From: Tamlana sp. I1 | GTDB taxonomy: Bacteria > Bacteroidota > Bacteroidia > Flavobacteriales > Flavobacteriaceae | Length of the DNA: 64,000 bases | Direction of reading: 5' to 3' | Assembly: GCF_015355625.1 (NCBI RefSeq) | Contig: NZ_JACLAF010000006.1 | Span: forward strand, 184,996-248,995 | Shown: positions 56,161 to 64,000 of the stretch, piece after piece | How the letters are laid out: each line of letters begins with the position of its first letter | How positions within the stretch are numbered: the first letter of the stretch is position 1 | Position numbers and translations under genes: made by a program | The notes under the pieces: model-generated | What the model was told of the DNA's origin: nothing | What the model saw: the letters and a program-made list of their open reading frames with translations, nothing else | Database searches by the model: none

Positions 56161-56604
56161 TAAGGCTAAAACATAACCATAGTGAATACATTCATGAGCG
56201 AGCACAAATTGCAAAGCATCATTAATATCACTTAACGTATTTCCTGTAGTAGAAACCGTATATTCATGATACGTTTTAAAAACTCCTTGAGCGTAATCAT
56301 CTTTAGTCTTTTCTAAAGTTGGTATGAGTAAGCCCTTTATCTCCACGACTTCTTGCTGAGAAACAGGCAGTTCTGGCTTGGTGTCTTTTCTGTATTTATC
56401 AATCATTTCGCTAGAAACCCCCATGTCTAAACCCGACAATTTATATACTAACAACTGCTGTGTCACGACAATATGACCAATATTCCAAATGATATTATTA
56501 TTAAATCCATTAGGGATTTTATTTAAATCTTCTAAGGAATTGTTTTCAATGATTCCTTGAAAAATGCGTCGTGTATTTTGTAAAACTTCAAATGTAAAAT
56601 CCAT
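56140..56604 (-). CDS. DinB family protein
   Basis: A 154-residue four-helix-bundle protein of the DinB-like family, with ATG at 56604 chosen to avoid overlap with the neighbouring promoter region. Metal-binding histidines fit NIGHIVV (first) and AHECIHYGY (second and third). The fold is shared with thiol-transferases and damage-induced proteins; the reaction is not known. The gene diverges from the ArsC-like gene with 58 bases between starts. Confidence 0.82.
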   Translation of the reverse strand: MDFTFEVLQNTRRIFQGIIENNSLEDLNKIPNGFNNNIIWNIGHIVVTQQLLVYKLSGLDMGVSSEMIDKYRKDTKPELPVSQQEVVEIKGLLIPTLEKTKDDYAQGVFKTYHEYTVSTTGNTLSDINDALQFVLAHECIHYGYVLALLKVIKN

Positions 56605-56662
56605 TTTATTTAATTTTTCGATAAATATACTTTTAATTTGTTTTTTCCAAACCACTAGAAAG

Positions 56663-57028
56663 ATGAAAAAAGTATATTATTTAAAAACCTGTAGCACCTG
56701 CACACGAATATTAAAAGAACTAAATCTGTCTTCCGACTTTATTTTACAAGACATAAAAACCGAAGAAATCACTTCAAGTCAATTAGAAGAAATGAAAACT
56801 CTAACTGGCAACTACGAAGTTTTGTTTAGTAAACGAGCAAAACTTTATAAGGAAATGGATTTAAAAAATCAGGATTTATCCGAGCGTGATTATAAGCACT
56901 ATATTTTAGAACATTACACATTTTTAAACAGACCTGTATTTATTATTAACGAATCCATTTTTATTGGAAATTCTAAAAAAAACATTGAAGCTGTAAAACA
57001 AAAAATTACACAAAGCAAAACCGTTTAA
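56663..57028 (+). CDS. ArsC/Spx-like thioredoxin-fold protein
   Basis: A 121-residue protein of the ArsC/YffB group. The ATG at 56663 gives MKKVYYLKTCSTCTRIL, with a CxxC pair (C10-STC) at the start of helix 1. The rest (KLYKEMDLKNQDLSERDYKHY, LNRPVFIINESIFIGN) is typical of arsenate-reductase-like proteins. There is no ars operon nearby, so arsenic reduction is not supported; a redox or regulatory role is as likely. Confidence 0.8.
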   Translation: MKKVYYLKTCSTCTRILKELNLSSDFILQDIKTEEITSSQLEEMKTLTGNYEVLFSKRAKLYKEMDLKNQDLSERDYKHYILEHYTFLNRPVFIINESIFIGNSKKNIEAVKQKITQSKTV

Positions 57029-57085
57029 CTACCAACTGCTAAAACACAACTAAAAAACAAGGTAATCCACTATATTTAAAGGGTT

Positions 57086-57098
57086 TCCGTTTATCGGA
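57086..57098. promoter_or_regulatory. short inverted repeat before the exosortase locus
   Basis: TCCG (57086-57089), TTTAT, CGGA (57095-57098), followed by a T-run, about 130 bases upstream of the first gene of the locus. Possible regulatory hairpin of the transcript; short, so uncertain. Confidence 0.25.
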
Positions 57099-57229
57099 TT
57101 TTTTAACAACAACATGTATTTCACGGAATAAATAGCTTGTTTTATCGAAAATACTAAAAAATAAAACGAAGAAATTAAAAACCTAACTACCTTTAATATG
57201 CTATTATTAATCCATTAAACATTATTAAG

Positions 57230-57610
57230 ATGAAAAAGAATAAAAAATCCGTTTTCAGTCTCATAAAAATGTTAGTAGTTGTGTTTGTTTTTACAATTTC
57301 AACAAATATAAATGCCACCACAAAAATGAGCATTGCAAAGTCATCAGACTTCAATTTAACTACCCTAAGCTTATTCTCCCCAGTTAGCTTATTTACTGGA
57401 CCTCTCTTAGGAGGCAACAAGTATCACAAACCTAAAAAACGTAAAAGCTGCACTAGACATAGTAACTGTAATGGAGGTTGTAATAACACTCCAGACTCTA
57501 CTCCTCCAGCAGACAGTGTACCACTAGATGGCGGTTTAAGTATTTTAGTTTTAGGAGCTGCTGCATTTGGAATTAGAAAACTACGTGGAAACAAAAATGT
57601 TAAAAATTAA
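57230..57610 (+). CDS. exosortase substrate with VPLDGG C-terminal sorting signal
   Basis: A 126-residue exported protein. Signal peptide at about 1-30 (FSLIKMLVVVFVFTISTNIN). The short mature part has a basic stretch (KYHKPKKRK, 65-72) and three cysteines (C74, C80, C84 in CTRHSNCNGGC). At the C-terminus, VPLDGG (97-102) is followed by a membrane helix (LSILVLGAAAFG) and a basic tail (RKLRGNKNVKN). This tripartite end is that of PEP-CTERM-like substrates, PID-CTERM type, in Bacteroidota. Its last 14 bases overlap the exosortase start, so it is very probably that enzyme's own substrate. The Cys-rich centre has no recognised family. Confidence 0.82.
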   Translation: MKKNKKSVFSLIKMLVVVFVFTISTNINATTKMSIAKSSDFNLTTLSLFSPVSLFTGPLLGGNKYHKPKKRKSCTRHSNCNGGCNNTPDSTPPADSVPLDGGLSILVLGAAAFGIRKLRGNKNVKN

Positions 57611-58196
57611 TTCGTTAAAGAACGAAATACCATTACCAATAAGGCTTTTCTTAGGAAGAGCCTTGTTGTTTTATATTGTTTGGGAAATTATTTACGGTCT
57701 TTTTATTTATGACTCAACATTTATCGATAGAGCATTAACCTCACATGTTGGCGAAAGCTCTGTATCGATATTGAATAACATGAGTCCAATGTCTGGTTTT
57801 ACCGCAAACAACAAACTCTATACCGCTAAAACACTTGACGGAGAGGATGTCGCAGTATTTCATACCGCAATTAGTCACAATAACAGAAAAATATTAAACA
57901 TTGCAAATGTTTGTAATGGTCTTACTCTAATGGCTTTATACATTGGATTTATTGTATGTATTCCCGAAAAGTTTTGGCGTAAAATAAAATATATTATTTT
58001 AGGAATTATTATCATTGATTTTATTAACATTCTAAGATGCGTGGGTTTAATCTATTTACGAGAATATTTTCATGCTTATTTCGATTTTGCACACCACTAC
58101 CTATTTAAAGCCATCGTTTATGCATCCACATTTATAATATGGACCATTTTTGCCCGAAAAATCAACCTTAAACATGACACTTTACAAAACGGATAA
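57597..58196 (+). CDS. exosortase/archaeosortase family protease-transpeptidase
   Basis: A 199-residue polytopic membrane protein. The ATG at 57597 is preferred to an earlier start at 57567 because of the spacing; it overlaps the substrate gene by 14 bases. The predicted catalytic triad of exosortases is present: Cys106 (NVCNGLTLMALYIGF), Arg147 (INILRCVG) and a His in FAHHY (166 or 167). Around it are about six membrane segments. A long periplasmic loop (about 45-95) has an unusual Met/Ser-rich section. The family should cut the substrate at its sorting signal. The subfamily (XrtF, XrtX or another) cannot be fixed here; XrtX is my guess. Confidence 0.85.
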   Translation: MLKINSLKNEIPLPIRLFLGRALLFYIVWEIIYGLFIYDSTFIDRALTSHVGESSVSILNNMSPMSGFTANNKLYTAKTLDGEDVAVFHTAISHNNRKILNIANVCNGLTLMALYIGFIVCIPEKFWRKIKYIILGIIIIDFINILRCVGLIYLREYFHAYFDFAHHYLFKAIVYASTFIIWTIFARKINLKHDTLQNG

Positions 58197-58620
58197 AATT
58201 CGATTCTTCGCAGGTCTTTTTATAATCATCACAATTTACTCCCTATATTACCTTTATTTTGTTGAGAATGATGATGCTAAAAAATTACCTAGAGTTACCA
58301 GGCAAGCAATTAAATTTACATCTACCATAGCTGTATATGTTATAGGAACTTTTCATTTAGGGAAATTAAGAGACACTTGGATGTCTTCACTTTGGCATTT
58401 TGTGCATATCTCTGGACTATGCATTTTGATAATTTTAGGTTTATTCGACCTACTAATAACCGACATTACTCTGATATTAAAATTATTCTGCATTACTGTT
58501 CAAGAAACATTAATCTCACCCGTTTTATATGTCGCTATAGGACTGCTTAACAACGCCTTAAACAAATCAAATAATACCGAACTTACAGAATCTGATTCTA
58601 AAAACGTAGATTACCCCTAA
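58174..58620 (+). CDS. exosortase-associated membrane protein
   Basis: A 148-residue protein with about four membrane segments (around 11-28, 47-64, 75-92, 95-120) and a polar tail (NKSNNTELTESDSKNVDYP). The ATG at 58174 gives an overlap of 23 bases with the exosortase; an ATG at 58150 is also open. Its position directly after an exosortase agrees with accessory membrane proteins in flavobacterial exosortase loci, but I see no characteristic motif. It may present the substrate or anchor the enzyme. Confidence 0.7.
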   Translation: MTLYKTDKIRFFAGLFIIITIYSLYYLYFVENDDAKKLPRVTRQAIKFTSTIAVYVIGTFHLGKLRDTWMSSLWHFVHISGLCILIILGLFDLLITDITLILKLFCITVQETLISPVLYVAIGLLNNALNKSNNTELTESDSKNVDYP

Positions 58621-58703
58621 TATAAAAAAGAATTTTATATAATACTGTTTTAAAAATCTGTACAAGGTATTTGTTAATCAAGAATTAATACTATTCAAAA
58701 CAC

Positions 58704-59963
58704 TTAACTCTTAACTGAAATAACCTCATTAATGTTTGTTGAATATCTAGGAGAAAGACGTTCTTGTTTCATTTTCCATTGTCTGCCCAAGGACTGAGAA
58801 CCAAACTTAACCTTGTTGTTTCCATACGATTGATTAAGCCTATCTACAATACGCATTATAGGCGCATGCTTTGGGTTTTCATCATTAAAAAAAGATAATT
58901 GTTTTATGTTTTCCGGGGTTATCCCCATAACAATGACACCAGCCTTTTTATACTGAAACCCTTCCTTAAATATGGCTTTTAAGCCCACCTGAACACACCT
59001 GTTAATTTCAATTGAAGAATTGGTTGGAAAATCTGTTTTAATAACAATATTTTTTCTGTATTGCGGCAAGTCTTTTCTAAATGCATTGGTATGAACAAAA
59101 ACCATAACCATATTACAATGCGAACCTTGTTTTCTTAACTTTTCAGCACAAGAAATAGCAAAGGTTCCAACCCGCTCTTTTACATCTTCATATTTACTAT
59201 ACATCGTTTCAAAAGATCGTGTTGTAGCAATCATTTTCTTATTTTGTACGGTTTCAAAATCTAAAGACGGCTTCCCTTCTAAATCATGTTTAAGCCTTAG
59301 CCCTACAACAGACATATTTGCTCTAACCCATTGATCGGACAATAAAGTAAACTGATAAGCCGTATGCACATTTAAAGCTTTTAACCGCTTAGCATGCTGC
59401 CTACCAATACCCCACACATCGTCTATTTTAAGCCACTTAAGCGCTTTAATACGCTGCTCCTCATTATTAATAACATAAACTCCATTTGTTTTGTCGGTGT
59501 ATTTTTTAGCTATTTTATTGGCTACTTTTGAAAGCGCTTTAGTTGGCGCCATTCCAATACTTATAGGGATTCCCGTACCTTTAGTCACCTTGCTACGCAT
59601 GTTTTCTCCTATTTTTTGAAGGTTAAACAATTCAAAACCAACAAATTTAAGAAATGCTTCATCGATACTATATACTTCCAATTCGGGCGTGAATTCTGCT
59701 AGTAAATTCATCACCCTAGCACTCATATCTCCATATAGCGCATAATTAGATGAAAAAACATGAATATTCTGTTGCTTAAATAACGTTTTATACTCAAAAG
59801 CGGGCGCCCCCATAGGCACACCCAGAGCCTTTGCTTCATTACTTCTAGCAATAACACAGCCGTCGTTGTTAGACAACACAACAATAGGCTTATGGTTTAG
59901 CGACGGATTAAATACACGTTCGCATGAAGCATAAAAGTTATTACAATCAACCAGCGCAAACAT
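58704..59963 (-). CDS. umuC: Y-family DNA polymerase, UmuC-like
   Basis: Translesion polymerase, 419 residues. The palm has the catalytic acids in [19 protein letters not shown] and in [10 protein letters not shown], with the helix-hairpin-helix ([17 protein letters not shown]) and little-finger domains after it. UmuC with UmuD' forms polymerase V and copies past lesions. It overlaps umuD by one base (TAATG). Confidence 0.95.
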   Translation of the reverse strand: MFALVDCNNFYASCERVFNPSLNHKPIVVLSNNDGCVIARSNEAKALGVPMGAPAFEYKTLFKQQNIHVFSSNYALYGDMSARVMNLLAEFTPELEVYSIDEAFLKFVGFELFNLQKIGENMRSKVTKGTGIPISIGMAPTKALSKVANKIAKKYTDKTNGVYVINNEEQRIKALKWLKIDDVWGIGRQHAKRLKALNVHTAYQFTLLSDQWVRANMSVVGLRLKHDLEGKPSLDFETVQNKKMIATTRSFETMYSKYEDVKERVGTFAISCAEKLRKQGSHCNMVMVFVHTNAFRKDLPQYRKNIVIKTDFPTNSSIEINRCVQVGLKAIFKEGFQYKKAGVIVMGITPENIKQLSFFNDENPKHAPIMRIVDRLNQSYGNNKVKFGSQSLGRQWKMKQERLSPRYSTNINEVISVKS

Positions 59964-60412
59964 TATACGTATTTTATAACATTAATAACAATTCCCCAGA
60001 TAATAAAATCGTTGTCTTTGGTAACTTTTATAGGTGGATAATCTTTGTTTTCGGCAATTAACCAAATAATTTCCTTTTCAATTTTTATTCGTTTTACCGT
60101 AAACTCGCCATCAACAAAACAGATGGCTATTTTATTATCTCTAGGCTCTAAGCTTTTATCGATAATTAATAAATCGCCATCATGAATCCCGGCATCTATC
60201 ATAGAATTACCTTTTACTTTCCCATAAAAAGTGGTGCTAGGATTTTTAATTAAGTGTTTATTAAGATCGATATTGATGTCTAAAAAATCGTCTGCAGGAG
60301 AAGGAAACCCTGCGCTAATACCACTATCTACAAAAGGTAATTCTAGCTCAGTAGAATAATCGGGAGCATAAAACTCGATGGTTTTTGTGTGATATAGATT
60401 TCTTAATTTCAT
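59963..60412 (-). CDS. umuD: UmuD-like self-cleaving protein
   Basis: A 149-residue LexA/UmuD-type S24 protease. The cleavage site is SAGFPS (about residues 33-38, Ala-Gly), the catalytic Ser in KGNSMID and the Lys in GEFTVKRI. RecA-stimulated self-cleavage would give UmuD'. Start and length are normal. Upstream: -7 box TAACTTTG at 60427-60420 (minus). Confidence 0.95.
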   Translation of the reverse strand: MKLRNLYHTKTIEFYAPDYSTELELPFVDSGISAGFPSPADDFLDINIDLNKHLIKNPSTTFYGKVKGNSMIDAGIHDGDLLIIDKSLEPRDNKIAICFVDGEFTVKRIKIEKEIIWLIAENKDYPPIKVTKDNDFIIWGIVINVIKYV

Positions 60413-60419
60413 GATACCA

Positions 60420-60427
60420 CAAAGTTA
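60420..60427 (-). promoter_or_regulatory. -7 promoter box for umuDC
   Basis: On the minus strand TAACTTTG, an exact TAnnTTTG match, 8 bases from the umuD start. I could not recognise a LexA-type operator nearby. Confidence 0.5.
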
Positions 60428-61127
60428 TTTAATCCGCAGATAACTATGACGGTCTACTTAATTTGTTTTTAACAAAGTGAGGTATTCTTAAGCACACGAT
60501 TTTTATAAACCTCTTGAATTTAGAACTAAATTTAATCCACAAAAAAAGCCTCTACATTTCTGTAAAGACTTTCTACTACAAAGCCCCTTCTCTTAGATTT
60601 GATGCACGTGTACACCCTAATCGAGTAAAAAAATATTTTAACGTAAGCACATCACCTCCCGTTAAGAAAATACGAGGTTTATACTGTTATTTATACTTGC
60701 CGTACCTTCAACAGGCCCAGTAAATTTTAGTACACTGAACTCAGCAACGCACCTTAAAACGATTGCAAGAAAGACAGTAATAGAATCGTTTTTACGATTT
60801 TAAAAAATTAGCACATTCAAAGACTATTTTGGACGAGCTATTTTTATTCTACGGATCCTAAATTAAGACTGAGCATAAGAACGATGATCACTTATCTGAA
60901 GGAGGTTAATTATACAAACCATTAGTTGCTATGCTTGCTTTTAAAACACCTATCAAAGACAGCTAGGAGGCCCCTTTAATTGTGAGGGCTGCAATATAAC
61001 TATCGTGTTTCTGAGATATTTGTATTAGAACAAACAATCTTAAAATTTTCAGATATAAAAAAACACAAACAACATATTGATTTTTAATATTTTACAAAAA
61101 TATTAGTTTTTTTATGTAAATTTAAAG
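60428..61127. other. gene-free interval between umuD and the metalloprotease
   Basis: About 700 bases. A frame of 69 codons at 60514-60723 looks like chance (Lys, Tyr and Phe rich, no start context). In other frames short stretches such as LYKPLVAMLAFKTPIKDS appear between stops (60860-60975), possibly a decayed gene. A GGAGG occurs twice (60899-60905 region and 60966-60972) without a following gene. Confidence 0.4.
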
Positions 61128-63800
61128 ATGATAACACGCAGATATATTACAAGAACATTCCGTACATACATTTTCTATATGTGCTTTATTACGACAACTT
61201 TAGGTCTGTCTCAAGCAACAACTTCAGCAATCCCATCTTATTCCTATGATATTGGAGAAGATTTTGAATTGGCTTACACTCCTGAAATTGTTCGATACCA
61301 CAACCAAAAAATGTTTTTAGTAGACACTAACAAAGTATTACATGTGTACCAGAACGGAACTGAAATCTTAACCATGGACGTTAATCTTAATCCGGACAAT
61401 GTTAATAATAATATTATAACGGATATAAGTTACAATGGAACCTATTTTGGGATTCTATTTAAACATGTAGCTTATTTTTACGATTTAACTGGTGAAAAAA
61501 AATTCGAAGTAGGACAAGCTAATATTTATGGTGTAGACCATCCTACAAGATTTAATAGGGCTAGAGCTCTGTTAATTACAAATAGTTACATTTATATACG
61601 AACACGCAATAGAGTTTCTGCCTGGAAATTAGAAGATGCTATCAATTCTACATCGCAAAATCTTCCTGTAAAGTATGCTTACTCAGATTTAATCTCTGAG
61701 AATAACGGAGATAACTACGAACGCAACAGTTTTGCTAAAAAAGGAGACCTTATTTATTTAACCGATAAAAAAAACAATAAAATATACTCCTTTAAAGAAT
61801 CAGAAATCACACAAGACAACATAACCTTAACAAATCTTGGCTTAAACGTAAAAAGTCCTGAATACGGTGCTTTTATAAATGGTCTTTACGGCGTATTCAG
61901 TCAAAGCAATGTAGGTACTTTTTTTGACCTAGAAAACAACACACAAGCAAACCCGCTCTCCAACACAAATGGAGTAGGAAACTATTTTACAACCGAAAAT
62001 TATTTTTATTATCAAAGTGAACAGGGTTCTAAAATTTTTAAAGCCGTAACCCCTCTTAAAAGAAATATTTACATTCAGGAAGAAGATCCAAATCTAAACA
62101 CAAAAAAGTATGCGCAAAAAGATTTGACATACTACAAACTAATTAACGATAAAGAATTTAGACCAACTACAGAAAAGCACATTATAAAAAGTAATAGACT
62201 TATCGAGTTAACAAGTAATGCTAATTACATTAAAATAAACAATTGGATAGCTAAAGACTATTATAATGTACATCTTGTTGGTAGAATAGAAAATTACCAA
62301 TTCAATCTTGGGGTAATAGACACATTAAAAGCACTAACCGCTTATTTTATTCCCAAACCTTGGGGTACACAGGGATACAAATCAAATGGAGTAAATTTAG
62401 ATGACGATTCTAATGTTTCTTTAGATTTTTCAGAGATATCAGACCAAAACATTGACACCTTTGGGTTAGATTTTGTGCCATTAGACAACGAACATTTGAA
62501 AAAAGTAAAACAAGTTACAGTTAATTGGAGTTTGATTTTTTTCGATTATTTATTAAGTGGCGACAAAGGAATTTGTTCAGGCGGACTTAATTTTAAATCT
62601 AACAGACCTTTAGATCTAAGATACTATTTAACACTAATGGAAAACAGCGCTTATATGGTTTCTAAATCTACTTTTCAAGAAGATTGGCTGAAGGTACCTT
62701 TCCATAAAACCGATAATACCGACATTTCTGATAATGACAGGGTGTTACAACAAGAGTATGACTCATATAGTGACGAAGAAAAAGGTATTTGGGAAAGTTA
62801 TGGATGGACAGTTGATAACAATTACGTATATAATAAGGCGCACAGACTTTCAATTTTAGAAAAATACAAAAATAAAACCTTTAGATTAGGAATTACAGGA
62901 GGAGGTGGCTGGGCAGGAGGATCAACTTTATGTATTGATATTCATACTTTTACGGATAGATTGTTTGGTAATGAACCTAAATTTGCAGATCTCTATAGAC
63001 AAGGTAAAACATATTACCTTCCGGAAGATAGTAATGTGCCCTCTACAGGGGATCGTAAATCCCCATGGCATCTTTTAGGACATGAAATTGGGCACACTTT
63101 AGGTTTTGGGCATAATTCTACTTACTGTGTTTTAGACAATTTATCTAACATATTTTTATCTGCGACACATTATTCCTATTTAATAGAGGAAAATGATTTA
63201 TTAATTTTAGAAGAAGAAATGGCAGGTAGAGATTTAGCACTAGAAACAAATAATTCAGGTGATCCTAATATTAATGCTAGGGCTATATGCAATACACCGG
63301 CAGAGTTTGGAGGTTCCTGGGGACTTCATGATATTGTATTGCCAACAGATAAAGGAAGTCCAGAATTTTTAGAATATCTAAAACAAAATGCTATTGGTAA
63401 AGGGTTGGATTATTTAAAAACTTTAGATTTCAACCAAGGGTGGAGTTACGCTGCAGGACACGAACCATATGAAATTACTGCTTTTGAAATTAAAGACGAA
63501 ACCCTAAATGTAGATTTAGATTATTTGTTTGACGGTATTTCTGTAAACAACAATTCGTTATCGATTGAAGACTCAAAGTCTGATACAACAAATATTATTG
63601 TTAGTCCAAATCCAACAAATGGTCATGTTAATATAACGGGAATTGAAAAAATTAAAGATCTTAAAATTTTTGACTTGACAGGTAGACGACATTCGTTTGG
63701 ACGAATTTCAGATAACGAAATAAATATAGACAATTTAGGCTCTGGCATCTATATTTTGAGAATTAACAATCAATTTTCTAAAAAAATCCACAAATATTAA
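61128..63800 (+). CDS. T9SS-secreted metzincin-like metalloprotease
   Basis: A large exported protein, 890 residues, with signal peptide at about 1-29 (TYIFYMCFITTTLGLSQA). The first half has beta-propeller-like repeats (about 40-300, KMFLVDTNKVLHVYQNGTEI). The zinc site is HEIGHTLGFGH (His652, Glu653, His656, Gly659, His662), the metzincin motif HExxHxxGxxH. The last 75 residues are a T9SS type A sorting domain (SPNPTNGHVNITGI, KIFDLTGRR, GIYILRINNQFSKK). It would be exported to the surface or released. It stands alone, without neighbours of the same operon. Confidence 0.85.
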   Translation: MITRRYITRTFRTYIFYMCFITTTLGLSQATTSAIPSYSYDIGEDFELAYTPEIVRYHNQKMFLVDTNKVLHVYQNGTEILTMDVNLNPDNVNNNIITDISYNGTYFGILFKHVAYFYDLTGEKKFEVGQANIYGVDHPTRFNRARALLITNSYIYIRTRNRVSAWKLEDAINSTSQNLPVKYAYSDLISENNGDNYERNSFAKKGDLIYLTDKKNNKIYSFKESEITQDNITLTNLGLNVKSPEYGAFINGLYGVFSQSNVGTFFDLENNTQANPLSNTNGVGNYFTTENYFYYQSEQGSKIFKAVTPLKRNIYIQEEDPNLNTKKYAQKDLTYYKLINDKEFRPTTEKHIIKSNRLIELTSNANYIKINNWIAKDYYNVHLVGRIENYQFNLGVIDTLKALTAYFIPKPWGTQGYKSNGVNLDDDSNVSLDFSEISDQNIDTFGLDFVPLDNEHLKKVKQVTVNWSLIFFDYLLSGDKGICSGGLNFKSNRPLDLRYYLTLMENSAYMVSKSTFQEDWLKVPFHKTDNTDISDNDRVLQQEYDSYSDEEKGIWESYGWTVDNNYVYNKAHRLSILEKYKNKTFRLGITGGGGWAGGSTLCIDIHTFTDRLFGNEPKFADLYRQGKTYYLPEDSNVPSTGDRKSPWHLLGHEIGHTLGFGHNSTYCVLDNLSNIFLSATHYSYLIEENDLLILEEEMAGRDLALETNNSGDPNINARAICNTPAEFGGSWGLHDIVLPTDKGSPEFLEYLKQNAIGKGLDYLKTLDFNQGWSYAAGHEPYEITAFEIKDETLNVDLDYLFDGISVNNNSLSIEDSKSDTTNIIVSPNPTNGHVNITGIEKIKDLKIFDLTGRRHSFGRISDNEINIDNLGSGIYILRINNQFSKKIHKY

Positions 63801-63871
63801 TTTTCAAAGCACCATATAATCAACAAAAAAATATTTGTTTAACCTATGTTTAACCTGAGTCCATAAAAAAA

Positions 63872-64000
63872 GAGGGTCAATCTCAAAAGTTGTGGAGCAT
63901 CTAAAAAAGCAAGACCTTTGAATAAAAATTTTTAATGCCATCAGATTCATTATTAGCCATAGCCAATTTATTACTTCCAGAAATACTTATTAAGTATTTT
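63872..64000 (+). mobile_element. left end of an insertion sequence, cut by the window edge
   Basis: A GGGTCAATCTCAAAAGTTGT segment (about 63874-63893), the kind of end sequence found in IS elements, precedes a reading frame that runs off the window. The frame and its ISAon1-like opening suggest an element related to ISAon1. Evidence is limited to the first 130 bases. Confidence 0.45.
63935..64000 (+). CDS. N-terminus of a transposase, cut by the window edge
   Basis: ATG at 63935, 22 codons visible: it begins MPSDSLLAIANLLL and continues PEILIKYF. The LLPE-IL-YF pattern resembles the opening of the ISAon1 family transposase N-terminal protein. The rest lies outside the window, so the assignment is tentative. 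Confidence 0.4.
   Translation, partial: MPSDSLLAIANLLLPEILIKYF

Noticed and set aside
56663..57028. Arsenate reductase
   Set aside because: ArsC-like fold with a CxxC, but no ars genes nearby; family name retained without function.
57064..57130. Riboswitch upstream of the exosortase locus
   Set aside because: Only a 4-pair inverted repeat and a T-run are seen; no known riboswitch core is recognised.
60413..60480. LexA operator before umuDC
   Set aside because: No inverted repeat of a known LexA type could be recognised; only a -7 box is supported.
60514..60723. Open frame of 69 codons between umuD and the metalloprotease
   Set aside because: Low-complexity basic and aromatic composition, no promoter or start context, no recognisable family; treated as chance within a decayed interval.

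Overview
The window reads as a piece of chromosome from a marine-type Flavobacteriaceae (phylum Bacteroidota). Evidence: low-GC DNA with A-rich start regions, promoters of the Bacteroidota form (TAnnTTTG -7 box, sometimes with a TTTG -33 box), type IX secretion (T9SS) parts (PorZ, a PorT-like barrel, two cargo proteins with C-terminal sorting domains), SusC/TonB-type outer-membrane proteins, an ATP synthase beta/epsilon pair split from the other subunits, and gene neighbourhoods such as rplM-rpsI-rpsB-tsf, pyrH-frr and an rpoN/ExbBD block. The genus cannot be fixed from sequence alone.

Layout. 1-6200: the 3' part of polA, a small unknown gene, then a coupled NUDIX hydrolase and a PLD-like/helicase/DUF3427 protein that looks like an accessory, possibly defensive, pair. 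6204-10277: ygiQ and an ABC-F ATPase. 10421-14899: translation block (rplM, rpsI, rpsB, tsf, pyrH, frr). 15477-24691: an MMPL exporter, asnS, an ABC exporter cassette with a secreted LolA-like protein, rpoN and a PAP2-like membrane protein. 24720-31550: PorT-like barrel, ExbB/ExbD operon, tRNA-Ser, asparaginase, TatD, a retropepsin, and an orphan NarL-type response regulator followed by a tandemly duplicated operator/promoter unit and a 39-residue membrane peptide. 31569-38860: sucAB, an outer-membrane protein, a lipoprotein cytochrome c, atpDC. 39163-44049: a TonB-dependent receptor locus whose three promoters share 11-bp-phased Pho-box-like repeats. 44397-54268: dgt, a cupin-like protein, recX, a T9SS cargo, recO, porZ, gdhA. 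54466-58620: outer-membrane and lipoproteins, DinB, an ArsC-like protein and a compact exosortase locus with its own single sorted substrate. 58704-63800: umuDC, a gene-poor stretch and a T9SS metzincin-like protease. An insertion sequence appears to begin at about 63872.

The main candidates for undescribed biology are three. (1) The three-gene exosortase / VPLDGG-CTERM / membrane-partner locus at 57230-58620, a one-substrate sorting system inside an organism that also runs T9SS. (2) The response regulator followed by two copies of an identical operator at fixed distance from two -7 boxes, two stem-loop transcripts and a membrane micropeptide (30456-31550). (3) A set of 11-bp-periodic direct repeats placed in phase with TTNCTTTG elements at three promoters of the TonB-receptor locus.
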